A stretch of DNA of 37,406 bases from an uncultured Parasphingopyxis sp. (GCF_937129435.1 NZ_CAKZNF010000065.1:1-37406), one strand, 5' to 3'; positions 1 to 8,379 are shown, numbered from the stretch's first letter. Notes: generated by a model from the sequence alone, not told the origin. Translations and numbers: made by a program.

Positions 1-92
1 AGCGGCCCGGCCAACGCACTGCGCGCCCTGAACGGCGCCCAGTCCTCGGGCTGAAACAGCTGTTGCGGAGCAATGCGAGGCGCGGCAGGCAT
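1..92 (-). CDS. 5' end of a leftward gene, possibly a fatty acid desaturase (partial)
   Basis: An ATG at 92-90 on the minus strand opens a frame that stays open for 30 codons to the window edge. The product begins MPAAPRIAPQQLF and continues with QPEDWAPFRARSALAGP. The DWAPFRARS stretch resembles from memory the N-terminus of fatty acid desaturase-like membrane proteins of sphingomonads, but 30 residues are too few to be sure. An opposite frame at 1-54 also ends in this stretch, so the strand is not proven. The purine-rich GAGTGGG just upstream of the ATG is only a weak ribosome-binding site. Confidence 0.4.
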   Translation of the reverse strand, partial: MPAAPRIAPQQLFQPEDWAPFRARSALAGP

Positions 93-174
93 GACCCACT
101 CTACCGTCCTTTTCGGAAACGGACAAAGGTCGTCGCCGAGTCAGGCGATCCGGCATATCCGTATTTCACACACC

Positions 175-197
175 CGGCTCTCGCCTTTCGGGAGCCG
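175..197. other. Intergenic hairpin
   Basis: Eight-base arms (CGGCTCTC and GGGAGCCG, one G-T pair) flank a 7-base loop. No T-run follows on either side, so a classical intrinsic terminator is not supported. It lies between the divergent genes at 1-92 and 215-571 and could be part of a leader or a weak terminator. Confidence 0.4.
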
Positions 198-214
198 TCT
201 GATATGACAGCGGT

Positions 215-571
215 ATGGAAGCGTCACGGCTCGGGGGAGCCCTTCTCGCAGCGGTCGCGACGGGTGTGGGGATTATGGTCCCCTACACGTTCAAGACTAT
301 GAGCACGCCACTTCTGGCGGTCATATGGGCCCTTTTGGTATTCGCGGGGATCGTCGGCCTAGTGCTTGCGCTGAAGCCAGAGAGTCAACCGCCCGTAGAG
401 CGATCACCGGTCATAACCACTAGCCCGCCCAGAAGGCCGCTTATCGATCCCGAGTTCGTTGAGGAGTTTAAGCCGTTCATTTTCATGGCGACGTTCATGG
501 TCGGCTTCGTGATCTTTAATCTTGTGATGCAGGCCCTGTTTCGGGTGATGGCTTGGATGGCGACGCTTTAG
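215..571 (+). CDS. Small hypothetical membrane protein
   Basis: A 118-residue frame of unknown family. Hydrophobic segments at about residues 6-24, 32-52 and 88-110 suggest three membrane helices. A proline-rich hydrophilic linker (about 55-75, with PPRRP) lies between helices 2 and 3. No good ribosome-binding site precedes the ATG at 215. An in-frame ATG at 275 is preceded by GGGG and is a possible later start. The last 56 bases overlap, tail to tail, the small leftward gene at 516-683. Base composition looks less GC-rich than in the housekeeping genes further on, in line with an accessory origin. The hydrophobic pattern supports a real gene; nothing shows its function. Confidence 0.5.
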   Translation: MEASRLGGALLAAVATGVGIMVPYTFKTMSTPLLAVIWALLVFAGIVGLVLALKPESQPPVERSPVITTSPPRRPLIDPEFVEEFKPFIFMATFMVGFVIFNLVMQALFRVMAWMATL

Positions 572-683
572 CCAGCTTCCGCACCTTTTCCTCAAAGGTG
601 GCTTCGTCCTCGTCGCACTCCAGCTCGCGCGCCATGTCGCGGAACTTGTCGGACTGGCTGTTGTTGTGGTCTGTGTTGGTCAT
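516..683 (-). CDS. Small acidic hypothetical protein (55 aa), divergent from the DUF3800 gene
   Basis: Minus-strand ATG at 683-681, stop TAA at 518-516. The product starts MTNTDHNNSQSDKFRDMARE and continues LECDEDEATFEEKVRKLAKA. The charged core DKFRDMARELECDEDEA resembles a class of short proteins seen often in proteobacterial accessory DNA; this is recognition from memory, not a search. AAAGG lies about seven bases before the ATG, so ribosome binding is plausible, and better than for the opposing gene. Its start codon overlaps that of the DUF3800 gene in the four bases CATG at 681-684, and its 3' end overlaps the membrane protein gene antisense. No function can be assigned; an adaptor or regulator for the DUF3800 protein is only a guess. 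Confidence 0.6.
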   Translation of the reverse strand: MTNTDHNNSQSDKFRDMARELECDEDEATFEEKVRKLAKASPSKPSPETGPASQD

Positions 684-1458
684 GTATCGCCTTTACGTCG
701 ATGAGGTCGGCAACGACGACCTGACCCACACTAGCGAGGAAGCGCACCGCTTCCTCAGTCTAACTGGCGTGGTCATGAAAATCGACCATGCGCGTGATCA
801 TCTTACGCCAAGCATGAACTGGATAAAATCCGACATACTGGACCACGATCCGGACGAACCCGCGATCCTCCACCGGACCGACATTGTTCAAAGAAAAAAG
901 GGCTTTTGGCGGCTCAATGACGATGCAGTCTGCGACCTCTTTGACCGGGCGATCATTCGACTCATCACCTCGTCGGACTTCCGAGTCATCACTGCCTTAA
1001 TCGACAAGCACTGGATGCTCGGCCAGAAACATTGGACGAATATGCAGCCATATCACTACCTGATGGAGATCTTGGTAGAGAAGTACGTCCAGTACCTGGA
1101 GCGAATGAGGTCAGTCGGCGACATCATGCCCGAAAGCCGACAGGGCGCAGATAAGCGGCTCCAGCGCGCCTATGATGGAGTTCGCGACGCCGGCACCCGG
1201 TACGTCAGCAAAGACAGGATAGAGTCCGCTCTTCGCGCACCAAACCTGAAGTTCAGGGCCAAGAAAGAAAACACTGCGGGGATACAGCTCTGCGATCTGA
1301 TTGCCCACCCTAGCCACATCTACGTCAGGCAGCAGATGAACCATGATGTGACCCCCGGCGCGTTCTGCCAACGGGTCACTCAGCTACTCATAGACGAGAA
1401 ATACGATCGCTCGGCAGGGGGCTTAGTGCGCGGCTACGGTATCAAACACCTGCCCTAA
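682..1458 (+). CDS. DUF3800 domain protein, putative RNase H-fold nuclease
   Basis: A 258-residue product that starts MYRLYVDEVGNDD, the usual N-terminus of DUF3800 proteins, where the Asp and Glu of the YVDE motif belong to the proposed active site. The C-terminal part carries GIQLCDLIAHP, matching the conserved Q-x-x-D block near the end of the family. The frame is open further upstream to 553, but the family N-terminus and the antisense gene make the ATG at 682 the best start, even though no clear ribosome-binding site precedes it. DUF3800 proteins are predicted to have an RNase H-like fold and are often found near mobile elements and defence genes. The actual substrate is unknown. An IS1595-type element lies about 120 bases downstream. 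Confidence 0.75.
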   Translation: MYRLYVDEVGNDDLTHTSEEAHRFLSLTGVVMKIDHARDHLTPSMNWIKSDILDHDPDEPAILHRTDIVQRKKGFWRLNDDAVCDLFDRAIIRLITSSDFRVITALIDKHWMLGQKHWTNMQPYHYLMEILVEKYVQYLERMRSVGDIMPESRQGADKRLQRAYDGVRDAGTRYVSKDRIESALRAPNLKFRAKKENTAGIQLCDLIAHPSHIYVRQQMNHDVTPGAFCQRVTQLLIDEKYDRSAGGLVRGYGIKHLP

Positions 1459-1466
1459 AACACAAA

Positions 1467-1486
1467 GGCGAGGCCGAAGCCCCGCC
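1467..1486. terminator. Hairpin after the DUF3800 gene, terminator-like
   Basis: Eight-base arms GGCGAGGC and GCCCCGCC (one mismatch) close a CGAA tetraloop eight bases after the DUF3800 stop codon. There is no T-run, so this is a terminator-like hairpin rather than a full intrinsic terminator. The remaining bases to 1582 hold no recognisable gene. Confidence 0.45.
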
Positions 1487-1582
1487 CGATGGATTGTGTA
1501 CCATCTGCTACCGACCGCCGTAGCATCGGGTTGCCCAATTATTACACCGAGAACGAGTCAGGCGCAAGCGCTGATACGTCAA

Positions 1583-2618
1583 AGTGATTCGGAGTCAACC
1601 CCTAACGCTTCGTTCTCCACCGCGAACGCCTTCGGCGGCTAGGCTTAGGCGGTGGCGGAGACCCCGACGTCAGGATTTCGATACGTCAGGCGCTTGCCAA
1701 CGGCACCCAGCACCGCGCGCATCGCTCGATCCTGATCTTCGCAACCGGTCGCCGAACGGTTGGAGTAGCGGAAATCGAACTCAGCCATGTAGCGGTGCAG
1801 GTGCTTCTTGCCGCAGTGCTGGTAAACGCCCTTCATGCCGCGCTTGAAGATGCTGAAATAACCTTCGACGGTATTGATATGGACGTTGCCGCGCGCCCAT
1901 TCCTTGGCGGAGTGGTTCACGGCCTTGTGGTCGCGCATGTGCTTGCCGACGAAGCGGTAATGAGGGCCTTCGTCGGTTGCGAGGCGGGCGCTACGGTCAA
2001 CATTCTTGAGAACGATAGGGGTAACGGTCGAGCGGTTGACCCTATCGACGACAAAGGCGCGTGAGCGGCCCGTGTTGCGGTCAACGAGGGCAACGACCTT
2101 CATCTTGTGATGGAAGCCGGGGCCTTTCTTCTTGCCGGGTTCCTTGCCGATGAAGGTTTCGTCCGCTTCGACGATGCCGCCACCGGAACCGAAGCCGGAT
2201 TTGTCGTCGCTGGTCATGGCTTCGCGGATGCGGTGCATCATGAACCACGCGGTCTTGTAGGTGACGCCAAGCATACGCTCGATTTGCTTGGCGCTGATGC
2301 CCTTCTTTGAGGACGAAATCAGATAGGTGGCGAGCAGCCATTTGTTCAAAGGCACCTTGGATCGTTCAAAGACCGTTCCAACGGTGACGGTGAAGTTCTT
2401 GGCGCAGGCATTGCACTGGATAAGGCCGGGGCGATGCGACTTGCCTTTCAGGCGGGTGACATTCTCACGCTCGCCGCAATGAGGGCAAACGGGGCCGAGC
2501 GGCCAGTTGATGGCCTCAAGGTGTTCGCGGGCTTTGTCGGCGTCAGTGAAGACAGGATCGGTGATCTGCATTTTATTTTTCGCTCCCTATGCCAAGAACC
2601 ATAGGGAATCTGCCATAC
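1583..2618 (-). mobile_element. IS1595-family insertion sequence with candidate 8-bp target duplication
   Basis: The element contains one intact transposase gene. Immediately outside the proposed ends lie two copies of TACGTCAA (1575-1582 and 2619-2626). Eight base pairs is the duplication length known for IS1595-family elements. Read inward, the ends are only loosely similar (GTGATTCGGAGTCAACCCCTA on the left, compared with GTATGGCAGATTCCCTA on the right). The inverted repeats are therefore imperfect and the exact ends are uncertain by a few bases. The element sits just upstream of the methionine-operon promoter, with its transposase read away from that operon. Confidence 0.6.
1645..2571 (-). 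CDS. IS1595-family transposase (ISXO2-like DDE domain)
   Basis: A full-length 308-residue transposase. The N-terminal region (about residues 29-57) carries a zinc ribbon with CPHCGE and CNAC. A helix-turn-helix-like segment follows (GISAKQIERMLGVTYKTAW). The ISXO2-type catalytic domain starts with VEADETFIG, which contains the first catalytic Asp, and ends with NTVEGYFSIFKRGMKGVYQ, which contains the Asn/Glu pair. GGGAG lies about 11 bases before the ATG at 2571. No frameshift or internal stop is seen, so the enzyme may be active. It catalyses movement of the surrounding element by cut-and-paste or copy-based transposition; the sequence does not show which. Confidence 0.93.
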   Translation of the reverse strand: MQITDPVFTDADKAREHLEAINWPLGPVCPHCGERENVTRLKGKSHRPGLIQCNACAKNFTVTVGTVFERSKVPLNKWLLATYLISSSKKGISAKQIERMLGVTYKTAWFMMHRIREAMTSDDKSGFGSGGGIVEADETFIGKEPGKKKGPGFHHKMKVVALVDRNTGRSRAFVVDRVNRSTVTPIVLKNVDRSARLATDEGPHYRFVGKHMRDHKAVNHSAKEWARGNVHINTVEGYFSIFKRGMKGVYQHCGKKHLHRYMAEFDFRYSNRSATGCEDQDRAMRAVLGAVGKRLTYRNPDVGVSATA

Positions 2619-2644
2619 TACGTCAAGTATATATACATCGCTCG

Positions 2645-2681
2645 TTGACCGGATATAAAGATATCTTTATATCCTTATCCC
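2645..2681 (+). promoter_or_regulatory. Promoter of the methionine operon, apparently leaderless
   Basis: TTGACC (2645-2650) and TATATC (2668-2673) are spaced 17 bases apart and match a vegetative promoter. The expected start of transcription, about seven bases after the -10 box, falls at 2680-2682, which is on or next to the ATG at 2682. No ribosome-binding site is visible before that ATG, which fits a leaderless message. Confidence 0.65.
2651..2674. promoter_or_regulatory. 24-bp perfect palindrome, likely SahR-type operator
   Basis: Two perfect inverted copies of GGATATAAAGAT meet at 2662/2663. The palindrome fills the whole spacer and most of the -10 box of the promoter at 2645-2673, so a bound dimer would block RNA polymerase. 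SahR, an ArsR-family repressor of S-adenosylhomocysteine and methionine-cycle genes in Proteobacteria, is known to use palindromic, AT-rich sites of this kind. The first gene downstream encodes an ArsR-family protein, so autoregulation is the simplest reading. Confidence 0.75.
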
Positions 2682-3641
2682 ATGCGAGCCGAACTCGACA
2701 TCTTCCGCGCGATGGCGGACCCTACGCGATTGCGGATCATGGCGCTTTTGCGTGCCATGGAGCTTTCCGTGGGCGAGCTGGCGCAGGTGCTGGGGCAGAG
2801 CCAGCCGCGCGTGTCGCGCCATGTGAAGATTCTCGTCGATGCCGGGCTCGCCGAGCGGCGCAAGGAAGGAAGCTGGGTCTTCCTCGGCCTCGGCGATGCG
2901 AGGCGCGTCGATCCGCTGTTCACCGCGATCGACCGCTGGGGCGATGGCGATGCCAATCATTGGGCGCAGGCCGATCTGGCACGGCTTGCCGCCGTGCGCG
3001 CCGACCGTCAGGCCGCGGCCGAACGCTATTTCGCCGATCATGCCGAGGAATGGGATGCGATCCGGTCGCTTCATATCGCCGAGAGCGAGGTCGAGGCGGC
3101 GATGGCCCGGGCGCTGGGCAAGGGATCATTGGGCCGGCTCGTCGATATCGGCACAGGTACCGGGCGGATGCTCGAGCTGTTCGCCGAGCGGGCCGACAGC
3201 GCCATCGGCATCGACCGCAGCCCCGAAATGCTCCGCCTTGCCCGCGCCAAACTTTCCGAGGACGAAGCCCGCCGCGCCGAATTGCGGCAGGGCGACATGT
3301 ACGCGATCGATCTGCCGGACGCTTCGGCCGACACGATCATCCTGCACCAGGTGCTGCATTTCGCGCAGCAGCCCGGCGCGGCGATCGCCGAAGCGGCGCG
3401 GCTGCTCGATGCCGACGGAAGGCTGTTGATCGTCGATTTCGCGCCGCATGAGCGCGAGGAACTGCGCCAGCGCGATGCCCATGCGCGGCTCGGCTTTTCC
3501 GACGAACAGATCGAACGCTGGTTCGCGCGCGCAGGGCTTGCCGGCGGCTGCGCCGAGGAATTGGCGGGCGGCGAACTCAGCGTAAATCTCTGGCTCGGCA
3601 CACGCACCGGGCAATCGAAATTGAAGGTGGTGGCAGCATGA
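2682..3641 (+). CDS. ArsR-family regulator fused to a SAM-dependent methyltransferase domain (SahR-like)
   Basis: The 319-residue protein has an ArsR winged helix-turn-helix at about residues 5-85 (ADPTRLRIMALL, then QPRVSRHVKIL as recognition region). A class I methyltransferase domain follows, whose SAM-binding loop is VDIGTGTGR at 154-162. It heads an operon with metF, metH1 and metH2 and overlaps metF by four bases (ATGA). In SahR-type regulators the effector is reported to be S-adenosylhomocysteine, which would release the repressor and raise homocysteine remethylation. Here the methyltransferase-like domain may act as the ligand sensor rather than as an enzyme; this is inference. The ATG at 2682 has no ribosome-binding site and lies at the predicted transcript start. 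The specific SahR assignment rests on gene context and on the palindrome upstream. Confidence 0.85.
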   Translation: MRAELDIFRAMADPTRLRIMALLRAMELSVGELAQVLGQSQPRVSRHVKILVDAGLAERRKEGSWVFLGLGDARRVDPLFTAIDRWGDGDANHWAQADLARLAAVRADRQAAAERYFADHAEEWDAIRSLHIAESEVEAAMARALGKGSLGRLVDIGTGTGRMLELFAERADSAIGIDRSPEMLRLARAKLSEDEARRAELRQGDMYAIDLPDASADTIILHQVLHFAQQPGAAIAEAARLLDADGRLLIVDFAPHEREELRQRDAHARLGFSDEQIERWFARAGLAGGCAEELAGGELSVNLWLGTRTGQSKLKVVAA

Positions 3642-4582
3642 CGATGACGGTGGACCAGCTTGACGAAGCGCGGCGCGCGCTCGCCGATCCGCTCTTCGCG
3701 AACGTGAACGGCGACATGAACGTGTCGTTCGAATTCTTCCCGCCCAAATCGGAGAAGATGGAAAAGACGCTCTGGGAATCGGTGAAGACGCTGGAGCCGC
3801 TCGGCCCGCGCTTCGTGTCGGTCACCTATGGCGCCGGCGGTTCGACGCGCGAGCGGACGCATTCGACGGTGCGGCGGATCAACGCCGAAACCTCGCTCGA
3901 CGCCGCCGCGCATTTGACCTGCGTCGAGGCATCGAAGGCCGAAATCGAGGAGGTCGTGACCGACTATTGGGACGCGGGCGTGCGGCATATCGTCGCGCTG
4001 CGCGGCGACCCGCCCGAAGAGGGTAAGGCGTTCCAGCCGCATCCCGACGGTTACAAGAGCGCCGCCGAGCTCGTCGAAGGCCTTCGCAAGATCAAGCCGT
4101 TCGAGATTTCGGTCGCCGCCTATCCCGAAACGCATCCCGAGGCCGATTGCCCCGATTCCGATCTCGACAATCTGAAGCGCAAGCTCGATGCGGGTGCGAC
4201 GCGGGCGATCACGCAATTCTTCTTCAGCGCCGACAATTTCTTCCGCTTCCGCGACAAGGCGGCGGCAGCCGGTATCGATGCCGAAATCGTGCCGGGCATC
4301 CTGCCGGTTTCGAATGTTGCACAGACGCGCAAGTTCGCCGGCATGTGCGGCGCGAAGATCCCCGAATGGATGGATCGCCTCTTCGATGGCCTCGACGATC
4401 TGCCCGCCGCGCGGCAGCTAATCGCCGCGACCGTCGCCGCCGAAATGTGCCGCCGCCTCTATGCGGGCGGCGTGCGCGAATTCCATTTCTACACGCTCAA
4501 CCGGGCCGAACTCAGCTACGCCATCTGCCATCTGCTGGGGATGCGGGCCGACACACAGGACAAACAGGAGAAGGCCGCATGA
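3638..4582 (+). CDS. metF: Methylenetetrahydrofolate reductase
   Basis: The 314-residue product has the usual length of bacterial MetF. It reduces 5,10-methylene-tetrahydrofolate to 5-methyl-tetrahydrofolate with an FAD cofactor, supplying the methyl donor for methionine synthase. The hallmark FEFFPPK (about residues 31-37) contains the catalytic Glu. Other conserved blocks are VTYGAGGS, HLTCV, ALRGDPP and AYPE. The start codon overlaps the stop of the regulator gene (ATGA at 3638-3641). The stop overlaps the start of metH1 in the same way (4579-4582), so the three genes should be translationally coupled. Confidence 0.97.
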   Translation: MTMTVDQLDEARRALADPLFANVNGDMNVSFEFFPPKSEKMEKTLWESVKTLEPLGPRFVSVTYGAGGSTRERTHSTVRRINAETSLDAAAHLTCVEASKAEIEEVVTDYWDAGVRHIVALRGDPPEEGKAFQPHPDGYKSAAELVEGLRKIKPFEISVAAYPETHPEADCPDSDLDNLKRKLDAGATRAITQFFFSADNFFRFRDKAAAAGIDAEIVPGILPVSNVAQTRKFAGMCGAKIPEWMDRLFDGLDDLPAARQLIAATVAAEMCRRLYAGGVREFHFYTLNRAELSYAICHLLGMRADTQDKQEKAA

Positions 4583-5628
4583 CCAGCAAGGCCGAACAGC
4601 TCCGCGCCGCCGCGCGCGAACGGATCCTCGTTTTCGACGGGGGCTATGGCACCGCGATCCAGAACCACAAGCTGGGCGAGGACGATTATCGGGGCGATCT
4701 CGACCTTTCGATGGACCAGAAGGGCAATAACGACCTTCTGAGCCTGACCCAGCCGAAGATCATCGAGGGCATCCATCTCGATTATCTGCGCGCGGGCGCC
4801 GACATGGTCGAGACCAACACCTTTTCGGGCACGCGCATCAGCATGGCCGATTATGGCTGCGAGCATCTCGTCCCCGACCTCAACCGCAAATCGGCGGAGA
4901 TCGCGCGGCGCGCCGCCGATATCGCCGAGGAAGAAGACGGCAGGCCGCGTTTCGTCGCCGGGTCGATCGGGCCGACGAACAAGACGCTGTCGCTCTCGCC
5001 CGATGTCGAGGATCCGGGCTTTCGCGAGATCAACTACGATTATCTTCTCGGCGTCTATCGCGAGCAGTGCGACGCGCTGATCGAGGGCGGGGTCGATTTC
5101 CTGCTGATCGAGACGATCTTCGACACGCTGAACGCGAAATGCGCGGGCATGGCCGCGATGGAGGCCGAAGCCGCGAGCGGTCGCGAAGTGCCGCTGATGA
5201 TCTCGATGACGCTGACCGACCTGTCGGGCCGCAACCTGTCGGGCCATACGGTCGAAGCGTTCTGGCACGCCGTGCGCCACCTGAACCCGATCACCGTCGG
5301 GCTGAACTGCTCGTTCGGCGCCAACCAGCTCCGCCCGCATCTGGCCAGCCTCGCCAAGGAAAGCGATGCGCTGATCATGGCCTATCCCAATGCCGGCCTG
5401 CCCAACGACCTCGGCGAATATGACGAGGCGCCGGAGGAAACGGCCGAGCTGATCGGCAAATGGCTCGACGAGAATCTCGTCAACATCGTCGGCGGCTGCT
5501 GCGGCACGACGCCCGAGCATATCGCCGCGATCGCCAAGGCCGTCGAAGGGCGCGAGCCCCGGCCGCTACCCGAAGTGCCGGTCCGCACAAGGCTGGCCGG
5601 GCTCGAACCGTTCAATATGGCGGCGTGA
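4579..5628 (+). CDS. metH: Methionine synthase, homocysteine-binding module (split MetH, part 1)
   Basis: A 349-residue homocysteine S-methyltransferase domain, equal to the N-terminal module of E. coli MetH but encoded as a separate protein. The three zinc-binding cysteines that activate homocysteine are present: C244 in GLNCSFG and the pair C307-C308 in [10 protein letters not shown]. The N-terminal [11 protein letters not shown] is the start of the barrel. The protein must work with the second MetH polypeptide encoded 117 bases downstream, which holds the folate, cobalamin and reactivation modules. The ATG at 4579 overlaps the metF stop (ATGA); the frame is open further upstream inside metF, but that part is in a shadow frame of metF. 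Confidence 0.95.
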   Translation: MTSKAEQLRAAARERILVFDGGYGTAIQNHKLGEDDYRGDLDLSMDQKGNNDLLSLTQPKIIEGIHLDYLRAGADMVETNTFSGTRISMADYGCEHLVPDLNRKSAEIARRAADIAEEEDGRPRFVAGSIGPTNKTLSLSPDVEDPGFREINYDYLLGVYREQCDALIEGGVDFLLIETIFDTLNAKCAGMAAMEAEAASGREVPLMISMTLTDLSGRNLSGHTVEAFWHAVRHLNPITVGLNCSFGANQLRPHLASLAKESDALIMAYPNAGLPNDLGEYDEAPEETAELIGKWLDENLVNIVGGCCGTTPEHIAAIAKAVEGREPRPLPEVPVRTRLAGLEPFNMAA

Positions 5629-5640
5629 CGTCGCACTATT

Positions 5641-5731
5641 CCCCTCCCGCGTGCGGGAGGGGTTAGGGGTGGGCCTAGCCTGCCCTTCCGAATTACTTCC
5701 CACCCCCGGCCCCTCCCGCAAGCGGGAGGGG
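5641..5731. repeat. Intergenic double palindrome between metH1 and metH2
   Basis: Two almost identical hairpins bound the element. Both have the 10-bp stem CCCCTCCCGC/GCGGGAGGGG, with loop GT at 5641-5662 and loop AA at 5710-5731. The stretch between them carries a second dyad (AGGGGTGGG with CCCACCCCC). The unit therefore folds either as two small hairpins or as one long one. It looks like the dispersed REP or MITE-type palindromes common in sphingomonad intergenic regions. It lies inside an operon, so it may tune read-through or mRNA stability rather than end the transcript. Confidence 0.8.
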
Positions 5732-5745
5732 AGAAGAAGCACAGC

Positions 5746-8379
5746 ATGACCCAATCCTCAGCGAATTTCGTGAATATCGGCGAGCGGACCAATGTGACCG
5801 GGTCCGCGCGTTTCAAGAAGCTGATCCTGAACGACGATTACGACGCGGCGGTCGAAGTGGCGCGCCAGCAGGTCGAAAACGGCGCGCAGGTGATCGACGT
5901 CAATATGGACGAAGGCCTGCTCGACGCCGAGCATGCGATGACGACCTTTTTGAAGCTGATCGCCGCCGAACCGGATATCGCGCGCGTGCCCGTCATGATC
6001 GACTCATCGAAATGGGACGTGATCGAGGCGGGGCTGAAATGCGTATCCGGCAAGCCGATCGTCAATTCGATCAGCATGAAGGAAGGCGTCGACGAGTTTC
6101 TCGACCATGCCAGAAAGTGCATGGCCTATGGCGCCGCCGTCGTCGTCATGGCGTTCGACGAGGAGGGCCAGGCCGACACGCAGCAGCGCAAGATCGAGAT
6201 ATGCGAACGCGCCTATAAGCTGCTCACCGGCATCGGTTTTCCGCCCGAAGATATCATCTTCGACTGCAACATCTTCGCCGTCGCGACGGGGATCGAGGAG
6301 CATGCCAATTACGGCGTCGACTTCATCGAGGCGGTCAAGGCGTTGTCCAAAAGCTGCCCGCATGTGCATTTTTCCGGAGGTCTCTCGAACCTGAGCTTCA
6401 GCTTTCGCGGCAACGAGCCCGTACGCCGCGCGATGCACAGCGTCTTCCTTTACCACGCCATCCCCGCCGGGCTCGACATGGCGATCGTCAACGCCGGCCA
6501 GCTCGACATTTACGACGATATCGATCCCGAACTGCGCGAAGCGTGCGAGGATGTGATCCTCAACCGCACGCCCGAGGACGGGCGCGACCCGACCGAGCAT
6601 CTGATCGCGCTCGCCGAAAGCTATAAGGGCAAGTCGCCAGAGGACGAGAAGAAAGCCGCCGAATGGCGCGGCTGGGAGGTCCAGAAGCGGATCGAACACG
6701 CGCTCGTCAAAGGCATCGACCAGCATATCATCGACGACACCGAAGAAGCCCGCGTCGAGATCGACCAGCGCGGCGGCAAGCCGATCGAGGTGATCGAAGG
6801 GCCGCTGATGGACGGGATGAACGTCGTCGGCGACCTGTTCGGTTCGGGCAAGATGTTCCTGCCGCAGGTCGTCAAATCGGCGCGCGTGATGAAAAAGGCC
6901 GTTGCCCATCTCTTCCCCTATATCGAGGCGGAAAAGGACCCGAATGCCAAGGGCAAGGGCACGATCATCATGGCGACCGTCAAGGGCGACGTGCACGATA
7001 TCGGAAAGAACATCGTCGGCGTCGTGCTCCAGTGCAACGGCTTCGAAGTCGTCGACCTGGGCGTGATGGTGCCGTGGAGCGATATCCTGGAGGCCGCGAA
7101 CGAGAACGATGCCGACATCATCGGCCTCTCCGGCCTGATCACCCCCTCGCTCGACGAGATGGTGACGGTGGCCGAGGAGATGGAGCGCGCGGAAATGTCG
7201 ATGCCGCTGCTGATCGGCGGCGCGACGACGAGCAAGGTGCACACGGCGCTGCGTATTGAACCCAAATACTCCGGCCCGACGATCCATGTTCTCGACGCGA
7301 GCCGCGCGGTCGGCGTCGCCTCGAATCTCGTGTCGCAGACGCAGCGCGATCCCTTCGTCGAACAGACGGCAACCGATTACGAGAACATCCGCGCCGCGCG
7401 CGAGGGCAAGGGCCAGAGCAAGCTCGTGTCGATCGAAGACGCGCGCGCCAACGGCTTCGAAGCCGATATGGCGAAGAAGCCCCCTGCCCCGGCAAAGCCC
7501 GGGCTGCACGTCTTTGACGACTGGGATCTGACCGAGCTGCGCGAATATATCGACTGGACGCCCTTCTTCCGCGCCTGGGAACTGGCCGGCACCTATCCGG
7601 CGATCCTCGAAGACGATGTCGTCGGCGAAAGCGCGCGCGACCTGTTCGCCGATGGGCAGGAGATGCTCGACAAGATCATCGAAGAGAAATGGCTCAAGCC
7701 GCGCGCCGTTGCCGGCCTGTGGAAATGCCGCCGCGAGGGCGACGATATCGTTATCGAGGGCGAGCGCGGCGAGACCGTCATGCCGATGCTCCGCCAGCAG
7801 ATCGGCAAGCGCAAGGGCCGCGCCAATATGTGCCTCGCCGATTTCATCGACACGGAAGACGACTGGATCGGCGGCTTCGCCGTCTGCGCAGGCCATGGCA
7901 TCGATGAACATATCGCGCGCTTCAAGGCCGAGACCGACGACTATTCGGACATCCTGCTGAAAGCGCTCGCCGACCGGTTTGCCGAAGCCTTTGCCGAGCG
8001 GATGCACGAACATGTCCGCAAGGATCTATGGGGTTATGCGGCGGACGAAGATCTGTCGAACCAGGACCTTATCCGCGAGAAATATTCGGGCATCCGCCCT
8101 GCCCCCGGCTACCCCGCCTGTCCCGACCACAGCCTGAAGCCGCTGCTGTTCGACCTGCTCGGCGGCGGATCGGGGCATAACGGCCCGGCCGGGATCGAAC
8201 TGACCGAGAGCTTTGCGATGTGGCCGACGGCGGCCGTTTCGGGCCTGTATTTCGGCCATCCGCAAGCGAGCTATTTCGGCGTCGCCCGGATCGACGAGGA
8301 CCAGCTCGAGGAATATGCGGGCCGCCGCAATGTCGATCTCGAAACGGCGACGCGCTGGCTGCGGCCTAATCTGGATTAG
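5746..8379 (+). CDS. metH: Cobalamin-dependent methionine synthase, folate/B12/activation modules (split MetH, part 2)
   Basis: The 877-residue product covers modules 2-4 of MetH. The pterin-binding domain lies at about residues 5-260 (starts [13 protein letters not shown]). The cap and cobalamin-binding domain carries [10 protein letters not shown], whose His417 is the lower axial ligand of cobalamin, with GLSGLITPS and GGATTS further on. The AdoMet-dependent reactivation domain makes up the last 300 residues or so, with [12 protein letters not shown]. It transfers the methyl group of 5-methyl-tetrahydrofolate through methylcobalamin to homocysteine held by the separate module encoded at 4579-5628. 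GGGGAG from the end of the upstream palindrome lies 10-15 bases before the ATG. No cobalamin riboswitch is seen in the 117-base gap, so control probably comes from the operator at 2651-2674. Confidence 0.96.
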   Translation: MTQSSANFVNIGERTNVTGSARFKKLILNDDYDAAVEVARQQVENGAQVIDVNMDEGLLDAEHAMTTFLKLIAAEPDIARVPVMIDSSKWDVIEAGLKCVSGKPIVNSISMKEGVDEFLDHARKCMAYGAAVVVMAFDEEGQADTQQRKIEICERAYKLLTGIGFPPEDIIFDCNIFAVATGIEEHANYGVDFIEAVKALSKSCPHVHFSGGLSNLSFSFRGNEPVRRAMHSVFLYHAIPAGLDMAIVNAGQLDIYDDIDPELREACEDVILNRTPEDGRDPTEHLIALAESYKGKSPEDEKKAAEWRGWEVQKRIEHALVKGIDQHIIDDTEEARVEIDQRGGKPIEVIEGPLMDGMNVVGDLFGSGKMFLPQVVKSARVMKKAVAHLFPYIEAEKDPNAKGKGTIIMATVKGDVHDIGKNIVGVVLQCNGFEVVDLGVMVPWSDILEAANENDADIIGLSGLITPSLDEMVTVAEEMERAEMSMPLLIGGATTSKVHTALRIEPKYSGPTIHVLDASRAVGVASNLVSQTQRDPFVEQTATDYENIRAAREGKGQSKLVSIEDARANGFEADMAKKPPAPAKPGLHVFDDWDLTELREYIDWTPFFRAWELAGTYPAILEDDVVGESARDLFADGQEMLDKIIEEKWLKPRAVAGLWKCRREGDDIVIEGERGETVMPMLRQQIGKRKGRANMCLADFIDTEDDWIGGFAVCAGHGIDEHIARFKAETDDYSDILLKALADRFAEAFAERMHEHVRKDLWGYAADEDLSNQDLIREKYSGIRPAPGYPACPDHSLKPLLFDLLGGGSGHNGPAGIELTESFAMWPTAAVSGLYFGHPQASYFGVARIDEDQLEEYAGRRNVDLETATRWLRPNLD

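Noticed and set aside
63..302. Open frame of 79 codons with a TTG start
   Set aside because: Arg- and Ser-rich composition with no motif. It overlaps both the leftward gene start at 92 and the membrane protein gene.
5629..5745. Possible cobalamin riboswitch before metH2
   Set aside because: The gap is only 117 bases, mostly a GC-rich palindrome, and no B12-box-like sequence is seen.
6004..8013. Long open frame (669 codons) on the minus strand opposite metH2
   Set aside because: It lies fully inside a well-supported metH2 gene and its product is a low-complexity, D/R/A-rich translation with no motif. Long antisense frames are common in GC-rich DNA.
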